A stretch of 64,000 nt of DNA from Micromonospora pallida (GCF_900090325.1 NZ_FMHW01000002.1:3659001-3723000); one strand, 5' to 3'; shown: positions 7,680-17,204, numbered from the stretch's first letter. Made by a program: numbers and translations. Notes: generated by a model not told the origin, from the letters alone.

Positions 7680-10600
7680 TTTGCCGGGCCGAGCACGCTC
7701 TTCAGGTCACCCATCAGCGCGGTGGTCGGCGCCACCCGGAACAGCCCGAACCGCCACGTCTCGATCGTGCTGCTCCGGAGGAGCTTGACGTGCACCTCGG
7801 CGTCCCCGGGGTGCAGCACCAGGGTCTCCTTGAGTCGTTCCGCGAGGGGCGGCGTCAACCGGTGCGCCGGGATGGTCAGGGTGACCGGCTTGCTGTCCGG
7901 GTTGCTGGTGATGTCCGGCAGTTGCATGTCCATCGCCATGATCCGTGGCGTGTCGTCGCGGCGGTCCACCCGCCCCTTGACCACCACGATCGCGTCCTCG
8001 GCGATGTACTGGCCGATCACCTCGTACGTGTTGGGGAAGAACAGCGTCTCCACCCCACCGGCCAGGTCCTCCAGGGTGGCCGACGCCCACGCCCGGCCCT
8101 GTTTGGTGACCCGACGTTGGACGCCGGAGAGGATGCCGGCGAGGGTGACCACCGCGCCGTCGGGCACCGAGCCCTCCTCGGACAGCGCCGCGATGGTGCA
8201 GTCCGCCGCCGCGCCGAGGACGTGTTCCAGGCCGAACAGCGGGTGGTCGGAGACGTAGAGACCGAGCATCTCCCGCTCGAAGGCGAGCTTGTCCCGCTTG
8301 TCCCACTCGCCCTCGCCGATCACCGGCATCACGGTGGTGCTGGTGGTCTCGGCGTCCCCGAACCCGGCCCCGAAGAGGTCGTACTGACCGACCGCCTCCT
8401 TGCGCTTGACGTCGGCGTACGCGTCGATCGCCTCCGCGTGCACGGCGAGCAGGCCCTTGCGGGGGTGGCCCAGCGCGTCGAACGCTCCCGCCTTGATCAG
8501 CGATTCGATGGTCTTCTTGTTGCAGACCACCGCGTCGACCTTGGACAGGAAGTCGTAGAAGTCCGTGTACTCGCTCTTCTCCTCCCGGCAGCGCATGATC
8601 GAGGCGACCACGTTCGCGCCGACGTTGCGCACCGCGCCGAGACCGAAGCGGATCTCCTTGCCGACCGGGGTGAACGGTCCGGCCGAGGTGTTCACGTCCG
8701 GCGGCAGGACCTGGATCCGCATCCGGCGACACTCGGACAGGTAGAGCGCCATCTTGTCCTTGTCGTCGCCGACGGAGGTCAGCAGCGCGGCCATGTACTC
8801 GGCCGGGTAGTGCGCCTTGAGGTACGCCGTCCAGTAGGACACCAGCCCGTACGCGGCGGAGTGCGCCTTGTTGAAGGCGTAGCCGGCGAACGGGACCAGC
8901 ACGTCCCACACCGCCTGGATCGCCTCGTCGGAGTAGCCGCGCTCGCGGCAGCCGTCCCGGAACGGGATGAACTCCTTGTCGAGGATCTCCTTCTTCTTCT
9001 TGCCCATCGCCCGGCGGAGCAGGTCGGCCTGGCCGAGGCTGTAGCCAGCGAGGATCTGCGCGGCGCGCTGCACCTGCTCCTGGTAGACGATCAGGCCGTA
9101 GGTGGGGGCGAGGATCTCCCGCAGCGGCTCCTCCAACTGCGGGTGGATCGGGGTGATCTCCTGGAGGTTGTTCTTGCGCAGCGCGTAGTTGGTGTGCGAG
9201 TCCACGCCCATCGGGCCGGGCCGGTAGAGCGCCAGGACGGCGGAGATGTCCTCGAAGTTGTCCGGCTTCATCATCCGCAGCAGCGACCGCATCGGCCCGC
9301 CGTCGAGCTGGAACACGCCCAGGGTGTCGCCCCGGGCGAGCAGCTCGTAGGCGGCCTTGTCGTCCAGCTCCAGGCCCAGCAGGTCGAGGTCCTTGCCGTG
9401 GTTGAGCTGGATGTTCTTGACCGCGTCGTCGATGATCGTCAGGTTCCGCAGGCCGAGGAAGTCCATCTTCAACAGCCCGAGCGACTCGCACGTCGGGTAG
9501 TCGAACTGGGTGATGATCACCCCGTCGGAGTCCCGGCGCATCAGCGGGATGTGCTCGATGATCGGCTCGGCCGACATGATCACGCCGGCGGCGTGCACAC
9601 CGGTCTGCCGGATCAGTCCCTCGATGCCCTTGGCCGTTTCGATGACCTTCTTGACGTCCGGGTCGGACTCGTACAGGCCCCGGATCTCGCCGGCCTCGGC
9701 GTACCGGGGGTGCTTCGGGTCGAAGATGCCGGACAGCGGGATGTCCTTGCCCATCACCGCCGGGGGCATCGCCTTGGTGATCCGGTCGCCCACCGCGTAC
9801 GGGTAGCCGAGCACCCGGGCCGAGTCCTTGATCGCGGCCTTCGCCTTGATCGTGCCGAAGGTGGCGATCTGGGCGACCTTGTCCTCGCCCCACTTGTCGG
9901 TGACGTACTTGATCACCTCACCGCGCCGACGCTCGTCGAAGTCGATGTCGACATCCGGCATCGAGACCCGCTCGGGGTTGAGGAACCGCTCGAAGATCAG
10001 GCCGTGCGGGATCGGGTCCAGGTCGGTGATGCCCAGCGCGTACGCGACCAGCGAGCCGGCCGCCGAGCCACGGCCCGGTCCGACCGCGATGCCCTGGCTC
10101 TTCGCCCACTGGATGAAGTCGGCGACCACGAGGAAGTACGACGGGAAACCCATCTGGATGATGACGCCCAGCTCGTACTCGGCCTGGACGACGTGCCCCT
10201 CCGGAACGCCGCCCGGGAAACGGCGGGCCAGCCCCTTGAAGGTCTCCTTGCGGAACCAGGACTCCTCGGTCTCCCCCTCCGGGACCGGGAAGCGCGGCAT
10301 CAGGTTGTGAAACTCGAACATCCCGGCCGGGTCGACCCTCTCGGCCACCAGCAGGGTGTTCCGGCAGCCCTCCAGCCACATGTCCGAGCCGTCGACCCCG
10401 CGCATCTCCTCGGCGGACTTGATGAAGTAGCCGCTGCCGCCGAACTTGAACCGGTTCGGGTCGGCGATGTTGCTGCCGGTCTGCACGCAGAGCAGCACGT
10501 CGTGCGACTCGGCCTGGGCCTCGTGGGTGTAGTGGGAGTCGTTGGTGACCACCGGCGGGATGCTCAGCTTCTTGCCGATCTCCAGCAGCCCGTCGCGGAC

Positions 10601-11200
10601 CCGCTTCTCGATGTCCAGGCCGTGGTCCATCAGCTCCAGGAAGTAGTTCTCCCGGCCGAAGATCTCCTGGTACTTCGCCGCCGCCTCGAGGGCCTGGGCG
10701 TCCTGACCCAGCCGCAGTCGGGTCTGCACCTCACCCGACGGGCAGCCGGTGGTGGCCATCAGGCCCTCGGCGTGCGCGGCGATCAGCTCGGTGTCCATCC
10801 GCGGCCACTTGACGAAGAACCCCTCGGTGTACGCCTTCGAGGTGAGCGTGAAGAGGTTGTGCAGGCCGGTCTTGTTCCGCGCCCAGATCGTCTTGTGGGT
10901 GTACCCACCGCTACCGGAGACGTCGTCGCTCTTCTGCTCCGGCCGACCCCACTTCACCCGCTGCTTGTGGAACCGCGACTCCGGCGCCACGTACGCCTCG
11001 ATACCCAGGATCGGGGTGACCCCGGCGGCCATCGCCTGCTTGTAGAAGTCGTGCGCGCCGTGCATGTTGCCGTGGTCGGTCATCGCCACCGCCGGCATGC
11101 CCTGCCGCGCCACCTCGGAGAAGAGGTCCTTGAGCCGGGCCGCACCGTCGAGCATCGAGTACTCCGTGTGCACGTGCAGATGCGCGAACGAGTCGGCCAT
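7670..11200 (-). CDS. dnaE: DNA polymerase III alpha subunit, DnaE1 type
   Basis: Catalytic subunit of the replicative polymerase, 1176 residues, the usual actinobacterial length. The N-terminal PHP domain keeps its metal motif [13 protein letters not shown] (residues 7-19) and MTDHGNMHG. In mycobacteria the intact PHP domain of DnaE1 acts as the proofreading exonuclease, and the conserved histidines suggest the same here. The polymerase aspartates are in [11 protein letters not shown] (residues 415-425) after [13 protein letters not shown] tandem helix-hairpin-helix, an OB fold ([18 protein letters not shown]) and a C-terminal tau-binding region follow. It stands alone, with no associated operon. 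Confidence 0.97.
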   Translation of the reverse strand: MADSFAHLHVHTEYSMLDGAARLKDLFSEVARQGMPAVAMTDHGNMHGAHDFYKQAMAAGVTPILGIEAYVAPESRFHKQRVKWGRPEQKSDDVSGSGGYTHKTIWARNKTGLHNLFTLTSKAYTEGFFVKWPRMDTELIAAHAEGLMATTGCPSGEVQTRLRLGQDAQALEAAAKYQEIFGRENYFLELMDHGLDIEKRVRDGLLEIGKKLSIPPVVTNDSHYTHEAQAESHDVLLCVQTGSNIADPNRFKFGGSGYFIKSAEEMRGVDGSDMWLEGCRNTLLVAERVDPAGMFEFHNLMPRFPVPEGETEESWFRKETFKGLARRFPGGVPEGHVVQAEYELGVIIQMGFPSYFLVVADFIQWAKSQGIAVGPGRGSAAGSLVAYALGITDLDPIPHGLIFERFLNPERVSMPDVDIDFDERRRGEVIKYVTDKWGEDKVAQIATFGTIKAKAAIKDSARVLGYPYAVGDRITKAMPPAVMGKDIPLSGIFDPKHPRYAEAGEIRGLYESDPDVKKVIETAKGIEGLIRQTGVHAAGVIMSAEPIIEHIPLMRRDSDGVIITQFDYPTCESLGLLKMDFLGLRNLTIIDDAVKNIQLNHGKDLDLLGLELDDKAAYELLARGDTLGVFQLDGGPMRSLLRMMKPDNFEDISAVLALYRPGPMGVDSHTNYALRKNNLQEITPIHPQLEEPLREILAPTYGLIVYQEQVQRAAQILAGYSLGQADLLRRAMGKKKKEILDKEFIPFRDGCRERGYSDEAIQAVWDVLVPFAGYAFNKAHSAAYGLVSYWTAYLKAHYPAEYMAALLTSVGDDKDKMALYLSECRRMRIQVLPPDVNTSAGPFTPVGKEIRFGLGAVRNVGANVVASIMRCREEKSEYTDFYDFLSKVDAVVCNKKTIESLIKAGAFDALGHPRKGLLAVHAEAIDAYADVKRKEAVGQYDLFGAGFGDAETTSTTVMPVIGEGEWDKRDKLAFEREMLGLYVSDHPLFGLEHVLGAAADCTIAALSEEGSVPDGAVVTLAGILSGVQRRVTKQGRAWASATLEDLAGGVETLFFPNTYEVIGQYIAEDAIVVVKGRVDRRDDTPRIMAMDMQLPDITSNPDSKPVTLTIPAHRLTPPLAERLKETLVLHPGDAEVHVKLLRSSTIETWRFGLFRVAPTTALMGDLKSVLGPANVS

Positions 11201-11351
11201 ACAGAGCGCCCCCCGGGTCTGATCTTTGGCGGTCGGCCTACCCTAACCCCCCGCCCGACCCCCGCCTCCGGACCGCCACGCGGCCCGTCGACGCGCTGAC
11301 GGGCAATCCCCCAGCGACACACTGCTGCGCGACCACACGATGATGCGTTGC

Positions 11352-11381
11352 TGGACAATGGTGTGTGGCACACACTATCGT
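11352..11381 (+). promoter_or_regulatory. padR promoter with operator palindrome in the spacer
   Basis: TGGACA at 11352-11357 and TATCGT at 11376-11381 have an 18-bp spacer and could be -35 and -10 boxes. The spacer holds the palindrome GTGTGTG-G-CACACAC (11361-11375). The -10 box ends only seven bases before the ATG, so the transcript is probably leaderless. An outer ACACGAT/ATCGTGT pair (11335-11341, 11377-11383) extends the dyad. It is likely the autoregulatory PadR operator. Confidence 0.6.
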
Positions 11382-11388
11382 GTGACGC

Positions 11389-11727
11389 ATGGTCAGCGAC
11401 GAGATCCTGCGAACGCACCTCCAGGAGCTGCGTCGGGGCACGGTGGTGGTGGCGAGCCTGCTCGCCCTACGCCGCCCCGACTACGGCTACGCCCTGCTGC
11501 AACGCCTCGCCGACCACGGCTTCCCGGTCGACGCCAACACGCTCTATCCGCTGCTGCGGCGGCTCGAGGAGCAGGGGCTGCTGACCAGCGAGTGGAACAC
11601 CGAGGAGAGCCGGCCGCGCAAGTTCTACCGGACCAGCGAGGAGGGCAAGTCGCTGCTGGGCCGGCTCCTCGACGACCTCGCCACCGTGCAGACCTCCCTC
11701 ACCGGGCTGATCGAAGGAACCAAGTGA
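11389..11727 (+). CDS. PadR family transcriptional regulator
   Basis: Small winged-helix repressor of 112 residues. The PadR core is clear: TVVVASLLALRRPDYGYALLQRL, then DANTLYPLLRRLEEQGLL and the wing ESRPRKFYRTSEEGKSLL. There is no ribosome site before the ATG, in keeping with a leaderless mRNA. Its TGA overlaps the ATG of the next gene (TGATG), the common PadR plus HAAS-domain membrane protein pair. A palindrome in its own promoter suggests autorepression that is relieved by an unknown signal, often envelope stress or a drug. Confidence 0.92.
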   Translation: MVSDEILRTHLQELRRGTVVVASLLALRRPDYGYALLQRLADHGFPVDANTLYPLLRRLEEQGLLTSEWNTEESRPRKFYRTSEEGKSLLGRLLDDLATVQTSLTGLIEGTK

Positions 11728-12674
11728 TGACATCCCTGACCGACCGGTATCTCGCCGCCACCCTGCCCGCGGTGCCGGTCGCCCGGCGCGCGGAGATCGC
11801 CACCGAGCTGCGGGCCTCGATCGACGACATGGTCGAGGCCCGGACGGCGGGCGGGCAGGACACCACCACCGCCGAACGGGAGGTGCTCACCGAACTGGGC
11901 GACCCGGCACAGCTCGCCGCCCGCTACGCCGACCGCCGGTTGCACCTCATCGGCCCCACGTACTTCCTGGCCTGGGAACGGCTGCTGAAGCGACTGCTCA
12001 GCTTCCTGCCGGCGACGGTCGGGGTGATCATGGGCGCGCTCGAGGCCGTCGACGGCAACCCCGGCGGGGCGATCGGCGAGGGCATCGTCGCCGCCCTCAT
12101 GGTCGCGCTGCACATCTGCTTCTGGGTCACCCTGGTCTTCGCGGTGCTGGAGCGTCTCAACGTTCCCCTGGACCTGCCGGAGTGGACCGTCGACCGGTTG
12201 CCGGAGGAGCGCGTCGACCGGCAGATCCCGCTGACCGACACCGGCGCGTCGATCGGCTGGCTCGTGCTCGTCATCGCGTACCTGCCGTGGCAGCACTACC
12301 GGTCCTTCGTCTCCGACGGCGCGGGCGGCGACGTGCCGATCCTCGACCCGACGCTGTGGAGCTTCTGGCTGCCGTTCCTGATCGCCGTACTGGTCGCCAC
12401 CATCGGCTTCGAGGTCGTCAAGTACCGGGTCGGACGCTGGACCTGGCCGCTGGTCGCGGTGAACGTGGTGCTGAATCTGGCGTTCGCGGTGCCGGTGATC
12501 TGGCTGCTCCTGACCGACCGGCTGTTCAACCCCGACGTGGTGCAGCATGTCGCCTGGTTCAGCGAGGGCGACAACCTGGACACCGTCAACGCGGTCGTGG
12601 TCGCCGGCACCGTGCTGATCGTGCTCTGGGACGTCGTCGACAGCGTCGTCAAGGCGTACCGTCACCGCCGCTGA
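11727..12674 (+). CDS. HAAS-domain membrane protein paired with PadR
   Basis: 315 residues from the ATG that overlaps the padR stop. The N-terminal ~80 residues (LTDRYLAATLPAVPVARRAEIATELRA) look like the HAAS/DUF1700 signaling domain that pairs with PadR regulators. About six hydrophobic segments follow, for example WLVLVIAYLPWQ and WPLVAVNVVLNLAFAVPVIWL. It probably acts with the regulator in membrane sensing; the function is unknown. A strong terminator lies 37 bases after the stop. Confidence 0.8.
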   Translation: MTSLTDRYLAATLPAVPVARRAEIATELRASIDDMVEARTAGGQDTTTAEREVLTELGDPAQLAARYADRRLHLIGPTYFLAWERLLKRLLSFLPATVGVIMGALEAVDGNPGGAIGEGIVAALMVALHICFWVTLVFAVLERLNVPLDLPEWTVDRLPEERVDRQIPLTDTGASIGWLVLVIAYLPWQHYRSFVSDGAGGDVPILDPTLWSFWLPFLIAVLVATIGFEVVKYRVGRWTWPLVAVNVVLNLAFAVPVIWLLLTDRLFNPDVVQHVAWFSEGDNLDTVNAVVVAGTVLIVLWDVVDSVVKAYRHRR

Positions 12675-12710
12675 CGTACCCGCGGCCCGGGGCATGCCTG
12701 GCCCCTCGCA

Positions 12711-12750
12711 CCCGGGCCGGTTCCACCCGATCAGGTGGAACCGGCCCGGG
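12711..12750. terminator. 17-bp perfect stem-loop terminator
   Basis: Arms 12711-12727 and 12734-12750 pair perfectly around the loop CGATCA. It ends the padR operon. Confidence 0.85.
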
Positions 12751-12955
12751 CGCCCGGACGCACGGTGCTGGAACTAGAGTCACCGGCGTGACTGCCGGGT
12801 CGGCCATGGGCCACGAGCGCGTGAGGTTCCCGGCCCTGGCGTGACCGCCGGGTCGGCGAGAGGGCCACCTCTCCCCCGTTTCCTTCTCTTCTCCACCATC
12901 ACCGACGGCTCCGTCCTGCCTGACGGCGGGCGACGCGGACAAGAAGGAACGGGAC

Positions 12956-13372
12956 ATGCCGAACCACTTCAACGACGCCATCATCGACGAGTTCCGGGCC
13001 AACGGCGGACGGGTCGGCGGGCCCTTCGCCGGCAGCCGGCTCCTGCTGCTGACCACCACGGGGGCCCGCACCGGACGGCCCCACACCACCCCGCTCGGGT
13101 GCCTGCCCGACAGCGGCGACCGGCTCCTGGTCGTCGCCTCGGCGGGCGGGGCGCCCCAGCACCCGGCCTGGTACCACAATCTTCGGGCGAATCCCCTGGT
13201 CACCGTCGAGGACGGGGTCTCCACCCACCAGGCCGAGGCGACCGTCCTCACCGGCGCGGAACGCGACCGGACCTTCGCCCGGATCGTCGAGGTCGCCCCG
13301 GGCTATGCCGACTACCAGGCGAAGACGACCCGGATCATCCCGGTGGTCACGCTGACGCCCGTCCGGACCTGA
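12956..13372 (+). CDS. F420-dependent nitroreductase-like (Ddn family) oxidoreductase
   Basis: Deazaflavin (F420)-binding split beta-barrel protein of 138 residues, family DUF385/Ddn. Family motifs are visible: the LLLLTTTGARTGRPHTTPL strand-loop near residue 30 and HPAWYHNLRANPLVTVE near residue 75, which contact the F420 tail. The ATG at 12956 has AAGGA ten bases upstream. Members reduce quinones or xenobiotics, and the substrate here is unknown. The 280 bases upstream hold two near-identical 19-bp direct repeats (starting near 12787 and 12839). Confidence 0.88.
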   Translation: MPNHFNDAIIDEFRANGGRVGGPFAGSRLLLLTTTGARTGRPHTTPLGCLPDSGDRLLVVASAGGAPQHPAWYHNLRANPLVTVEDGVSTHQAEATVLTGAERDRTFARIVEVAPGYADYQAKTTRIIPVVTLTPVRT

Positions 13373-13400
13373 CCAGCGCTCGCGTCGGGTCAGGCCTGAG

Positions 13401-13442
13401 GTCCGGGCAGGTCGGACCGGTACCGGTCCGACCTGCCCGGAC
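13401..13442. terminator. 42-bp perfect palindrome
   Basis: The whole segment is its own reverse complement with no spacer, centred on GGTACC. It sits 28 bases after the deazaflavin reductase stop. It may act as a terminator, although the absence of a loop is unusual. Confidence 0.6.
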
Positions 13443-13628
13443 GGGGCGACACATGGGGAACAACGGTCATCGCGCCACCGCCCGACCGGCGGACATTTCC
13501 TGACCGGGTGGAGGGCTGGTCACTCTGGACAGTGCCAGGACGCGCCCAGATCATGGGTAAACCTCTTGGTCGTCGGGTGGTGAGCGGGACTCCACACCGA
13601 CTCCTTCACCCACTTGAGCAGGTGAACC

Positions 13629-14345
13629 GTGCTGAGCTTGTCCGACATCCGCACCGACTGGAAGATCTTCCGACAGACCATGCGGGACTCCACTCTCAAA
13701 GAGGCCCTCGTCGACAGCTTCGAGTACATCAAGATCCGATTCCACGAGCAGCGGGAACGCTTCGACGAGCGGTACGGCACCGAGACCAACGGCATCGTCG
13801 GGCTGGCCGACATCGACGGGATCGGACCGCACCTGGAGGAGGCCTCCCACTACCTGCCCACCCGCAAGCAGGAGTTCGACCGGATGATGGCGACGGTCGG
13901 CGAGATCGACCACCGGGAGCACGTCTTCGTCGACCTCGGCTGCGGCAAGGGCCGGGTCGTCCTGCTCGCGGCGGAGAAGCCGTACAAGCGGGTGGTCGGG
14001 GTGGACTTCTCCCCCACGTTCATCGCCCAGGCGAAGGAGAACGTGGAACGCTACACCGGACCGGTGGCGACCAATGAGATCGAACTGCTCGCCATCGACG
14101 CGGTGGACTTCGTCGTGCCCCCGGAGAACCTGGTCGTCTTCCTGTTCTCGCCGTTCGGGCCGCCCGTCTTCGACACCGTGATGCGGAACCTGGTGGCCTC
14201 GACCCGGCAGCGGAAGCAGAAGATCACCATCGTCTACTACTCGCCGGACTACGACGACGTGGTTCGGGCGGCCGGCTTCACGCTGGTCGGCCAGGGCAAG
14301 GGCGACCACTGGCCGTGGAGCATCTACTCCGTCGGCGGCGAGTGA
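13629..14345 (+). CDS. SAM-dependent methyltransferase
   Basis: Class I methyltransferase of 238 residues with a GTG start at 13629. Motif I is VFVDLGCGKGRVVLLAAE, preceded by an alpha-helical N-terminal part rich in Arg/Glu (FEYIKIRFHEQRERFDERYG). Motif II is VVGVDFSPTFIAQAKENV and the post-I/IV region is VVFLFSPFGPPVFDTVM. The FSPFG signature replaces the usual NPPY, so it is not an N6-adenine or glutamine methyltransferase. The substrate is unknown. It is convergent with the GNAT gene. Confidence 0.85.
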   Translation: MLSLSDIRTDWKIFRQTMRDSTLKEALVDSFEYIKIRFHEQRERFDERYGTETNGIVGLADIDGIGPHLEEASHYLPTRKQEFDRMMATVGEIDHREHVFVDLGCGKGRVVLLAAEKPYKRVVGVDFSPTFIAQAKENVERYTGPVATNEIELLAIDAVDFVVPPENLVVFLFSPFGPPVFDTVMRNLVASTRQRKQKITIVYYSPDYDDVVRAAGFTLVGQGKGDHWPWSIYSVGGE

Positions 14346-14442
14346 GTCCGACCGGAAGCCGGGCACGGCCGGCCACACGGCGGCAGGCCGGGCCGGGCGG
14401 CTGCTGCCGACAGGTCGTGCAACCCCGCGGCGACCGTCCGCG

Positions 14443-15009
14443 TCACGACGGCCGGTGCTTCTCCCACTCCCGGGCGAGCATCGCGTAGACCACCTCGTCG
14501 CACCACTCGCCCTTGACGAACTCGCTCTCCCGCAGGTGCGCCTCGTGTCGCATCCCCAACCGTTCGAGCACCCGCGCCGAGGCGGTGTTGCGGGCGTCGA
14601 GCCTGCCGACGATCCGGTGCAGGCCGAGCAGGTCGAAGCCGATCTCCACCATCATCCGCGCCGCCTCGGTGGCGTAGCCCCGGCCGCCGTGCTCGGGGTG
14701 GAAGACGTACCCGACCTCACCCTGGCGGTGCTCCACGCTGACCCAGCACAGCAGCACGTCCCCGACGAGCTGGCCGGTCTCCCGGACCACCACGGCCAGG
14801 TTCAGCACGTCGCCGGAGTTCTGGAGCACGGTACGACGACGCCTGCGGGCCAGCGACTCCCGGGTCGCCTGCTCGTCGTACGGCTCCCAGTACAGGTAGC
14901 GGGCGACGTCCGGCCGGGACTGGTACGCGTGCAGCGCCGCGAAGTCACCCTCCGTGAAGGGGCGCAGGTCGAGCCGCTCGGTGCGGATCGGGTAGTCGGG
15001 ATTCAGCAC
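14443..15009 (-). CDS. GNAT N-acetyltransferase, RimJ/RimL type
   Basis: 188 residues from a GTG at 15009. The N-terminal RTERLDLRPFTEGDFAALHAY and the acetyl-CoA loop HPEHGGRGYATEAARMMVEIGF are classic for the RimJ/RimL/SpeG branch. The motif ARNTASARVLERLGMRHEAHLRE is conserved as well. It could acetylate a ribosomal N-terminus, a small amine or an antibiotic; no neighbour tells which. Confidence 0.88.
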   Translation of the reverse strand: MLNPDYPIRTERLDLRPFTEGDFAALHAYQSRPDVARYLYWEPYDEQATRESLARRRRRTVLQNSGDVLNLAVVVRETGQLVGDVLLCWVSVEHRQGEVGYVFHPEHGGRGYATEAARMMVEIGFDLLGLHRIVGRLDARNTASARVLERLGMRHEAHLRESEFVKGEWCDEVVYAMLAREWEKHRPS

Positions 15010-15251
15010 CCCGGCAGGGTACGCCCCCGTCCAGCACCTGCATACACCGCCACAACACGTCGAGCTGCTGATGCGCGGCGTCGAGCAGGGTGATGTAGTC
15101 AGCCCCGGCGAAGCTGCGTCTGCGCAGACAGTGGCAGCTCAGATACACGACACGCCGAGCGGATTACATCTCAGGCACCCATCGCCCGGGTCCACACGGA
15201 CCGGAAGGGCGGCGCGATCTGTGCGAGGAACGCCTCGACCTGTAGTGGCCG
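15010..15251. other. Spacer with possible gene debris
   Basis: On the minus strand 15035-15148 reads as a protein-like stretch (ADYITLLDAAHQQLDVLW) but lacks a domain and runs into a frame with no coding look. Nothing else was recognised. It may be the remnant of a lost gene beside the vapBC locus. Confidence 0.3.
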
Positions 15252-15476
15252 TTGACCGGCGCCTACACCGGTGAAGTGGCCATCCGGACCCACGATGGCG
15301 AGTGGGTCGAGCACGAAAAGTCACCCGGTGCCCCGGCGATCTCGGCGCTCGGCGTGATCGGCTTCCCGTTCCGGCTGGCCGCACGAGCCCTGGACGGCGA
15401 ACCGAACAAAAGCCTCGCCTCGTTCGTGCACGCCCTGCGGGCCATCGCCGAACGCGCCCAACGCGACCGACCGTAG
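15252..15476 (+). CDS. Small hypothetical protein
   Basis: Up to 74 residues from a TTG, or 66 from the GTG at 15276; an in-frame TAG sits just upstream. The composition is protein-like, with alternating hydrophobic and charged blocks, for example ALGVIGFPFRLAARALDG and SLASFVHALRAIAERAQ, that could form one or two helices. No family was recognised and no good ribosome site was seen. It could be a real small gene or the 3' part of a degraded one. Confidence 0.4.
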   Translation: MTGAYTGEVAIRTHDGEWVEHEKSPGAPAISALGVIGFPFRLAARALDGEPNKSLASFVHALRAIAERAQRDRP

Positions 15477-15495
15477 GCGGCTGGCTCAGCCGCCG

Positions 15496-15890
15496 TCAGC
15501 CGATCCGCTCTTCGCTGAGTTGCGGCACGAGCCTGGCCACCGTCTCGGAGTCGGCGTCCTGATGAAGTACCACGAGCTTCAGTCGGATGGCGGTGGCGAC
15601 AACCAGATAATCGGCCACGGACAACCCCTGATGTGCGCTCTGACTGGCGAGTTCCTGCCGCCCCGCCCGTACGACCTGCGAGGCGTCGTCGGGAACCGGC
15701 ACCCAGGGGTACAGGTCCCGCAGGCCGCGCTCGACCCGGTCGTACGCCTTGGCATCGGCGATCGTCAAGGTCTCACGAGCACAGGGTCACAAAGGGCGAT
15801 CAGGCCGCGGGTCGCCAGATCAGACCAATGCGGATCAACCTGGCGGCGCACCATGCGAACAAGTGCGCTCGTATCAACCAGATATCTCAC
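15496..15890 (-). pseudogene. vapC: vapC PIN-domain toxin gene with a one-base deletion
   Basis: The GTG at 15890 overlaps the vapB stop (GTGA) and starts RYLVDTSALVRMVRRQVDPH, the N-terminal PIN strand with its first catalytic Asp. The frame then stops at 15765-15767 (CDPVLVRP*). Shifting by one base restores TLTIADAKAYDRVERGL and the rest of a PIN domain, with ADYLVVATA and LHQDAD, to a stop at 15496. The total of 395 bases is one short of 132 codons. Restoring a G to give GTG-GAG-ACC would encode the conserved Glu of PIN toxins. So it is either inactivated or a sequencing error. Confidence 0.85.
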
Positions 15891-16099
15891 CCGTCGAGCT
15901 CGTCGAGCCGGTCGAACTGGAAGCCCCCCTCGTCGGCGACTTCCTGAAGGTCCGCCAGCGCACGCTGCCGACGCTCCCGACTGAATTCCACCGCCTGCCT
16001 GAGGGCCTCCGTCACGGTCTCCTTCTTGGTGGAGGTACCGAGGGCGGCGGTCGCCTCGGCAAGAAGGTCCTCGTCGAGGTCCAACAGAGTCTTCGCCAT
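15887..16099 (-). CDS. vapB: VapB-type ribbon-helix-helix antitoxin
   Basis: 70 residues from the ATG at 16099, with a GGGAGG site eight to ten bases upstream. The N-terminal AKTLLDLDEDLLAEATAALG is the DNA-binding ribbon-helix-helix, then TKKETVTEALRQAVEFSRERR. The C-terminal LADLQEVADEGGFQFDRLDELDG would wrap the toxin. It is intact although its partner toxin gene carries a frameshift. The four-base overlap with vapC shows the normal coupled layout. Confidence 0.9.
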   Translation of the reverse strand: MAKTLLDLDEDLLAEATAALGTSTKKETVTEALRQAVEFSRERRQRALADLQEVADEGGFQFDRLDELDG

Positions 16100-16105
16100 A
16101 CAAAA

Positions 16106-16137
16106 CACCTCCCGGACAAATAATTTTCCGGGAGGTG
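16106..16137. promoter_or_regulatory. Inverted repeat covering the vapB ribosome site
   Basis: CACCTCCCGG (16106-16115) and CCGGGAGGTG (16128-16137) pair perfectly around an AT-rich 12-base loop. The arm next to vapB contains its Shine-Dalgarno sequence. It could be the VapBC operator, an RNA hairpin limiting vapB translation, or the terminator of yebC, which ends 20 bases away. Confidence 0.55.
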
Positions 16138-16156
16138 CGTGTATCAACGCCGTGGG

Positions 16157-16906
16157 TCAGCCAACGGCCTCCATCACGTCGTCGCTGACGTCGAAGTTGG
16201 CGTAGACGTTCTGCACGTCGTCGCAGTCCTCGAGGACGTCGATCAGCTTGAAGACCTTCCGCGCGCCCTCCTCGTCCAGCGGCACGTTGACGCTGGGGAT
16301 CAGGGAGGACTCGGCCGACTCGTACTCGATGCCAGCGTCCTGGAGGGCGGTGCGCACGGCGATCAGGTCGCCCGGCTCGGAAACCACCTCGAACGCCTCG
16401 CCCAGGTCGTTGACCTCCTCGGCACCGGCGTCGAGGACGGCCAGCATCACGTCGTCCTCGTTGGTGTCGGCCTTGGGCACGATCACCACGCCCTTGCGGG
16501 AGAACATGTACGACACCGAGCCGGCGTCGGCGAACGAGCCGCCGTTGCGGGTCAGCGCGGTGCGGACCTCGGTCGCCGCGCGGTTGCGGTTGTCGGTCAG
16601 GCACTCGATCAACAGCGCGACGCCGTTGGGGCCGTATCCCTCGTACATGATGGTCTGGTAGTCGGCACCGCCGGCCTCCAGGCCCGAGCCGCGCTTGACC
16701 GCGCGGTCGATGTTGTCGTTGGGGACGGAGCTCTTCTTGGCCTTCTGGATGGCGTCGTAGAGGGTCGGGTTACCGGCCGGGTCGCCGCCACCGGTGCGCG
16801 CCGCCACCTCGACGTTCTTGATCAGCTTGGCGAACATCTTGCCGCGCTTGGCGTCGATGACGGCCTTCTTGTGCTTGGTGGTCGCCCACTTTGAGTGGCC
16901 GGACAT
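16157..16906 (-). CDS. yebC: YebC/PmpR family protein
   Basis: 249-residue member of the YebC/TACO1 family. It begins with the invariant [23 protein letters not shown] and contains [21 protein letters not shown] and [13 protein letters not shown]. YebC-like proteins have been described as DNA-binding regulators and as factors that help ribosomes through difficult sequences. It follows pdxT in the conserved actinobacterial order, but ruvC, its usual next neighbour, is missing downstream; a vapBC locus lies there instead. Confidence 0.95.
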   Translation of the reverse strand: MSGHSKWATTKHKKAVIDAKRGKMFAKLIKNVEVAARTGGGDPAGNPTLYDAIQKAKKSSVPNDNIDRAVKRGSGLEAGGADYQTIMYEGYGPNGVALLIECLTDNRNRAATEVRTALTRNGGSFADAGSVSYMFSRKGVVIVPKADTNEDDVMLAVLDAGAEEVNDLGEAFEVVSEPGDLIAVRTALQDAGIEYESAESSLIPSVNVPLDEEGARKVFKLIDVLEDCDDVQNVYANFDVSDDVMEAVG

Positions 16907-17169
16907 CTCGTACCTCCGTCTGTTGACCCACGCCTGCGTCGACTGCCCGCACCCGCTCCACGCACCTCGACGCCGGCGGCAGGGGCGGCCGGTCGGCTCC
17001 GCGTGGAGGGCCGCAGCGGGCGGTGGCCCTGCCGAACCGCGGCAATCCTACCGATGCTCCCCTGGTCGGTGTCACACCACCACCGGCGGGCCGGATCGGC
17101 AATGGCGCGGCATCCCGGGAGAGGGACACCGCGCCATCGCCGAAACGGCGGTGGGAACCGCCCGGACGC

Positions 17170-17204
17170 GGTGCCCGGCCGATGGTGCGGACCGGCCGGG
17201 CACC
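17170..17204. terminator. 12-bp stem-loop after pdxT
   Basis: GGTGCCCGGCCG (17170-17181) pairs perfectly with 17193-17204 around an 11-base loop, two bases beyond the pdxT stop. It suggests that yebC has its own promoter. Confidence 0.75.

Noticed and set aside
7547..11299. 1250-codon open frame opposite dnaE
   Set aside because: Antisense shadow of dnaE caused by high G+C; no domain and biased Val/Asp/Leu composition.
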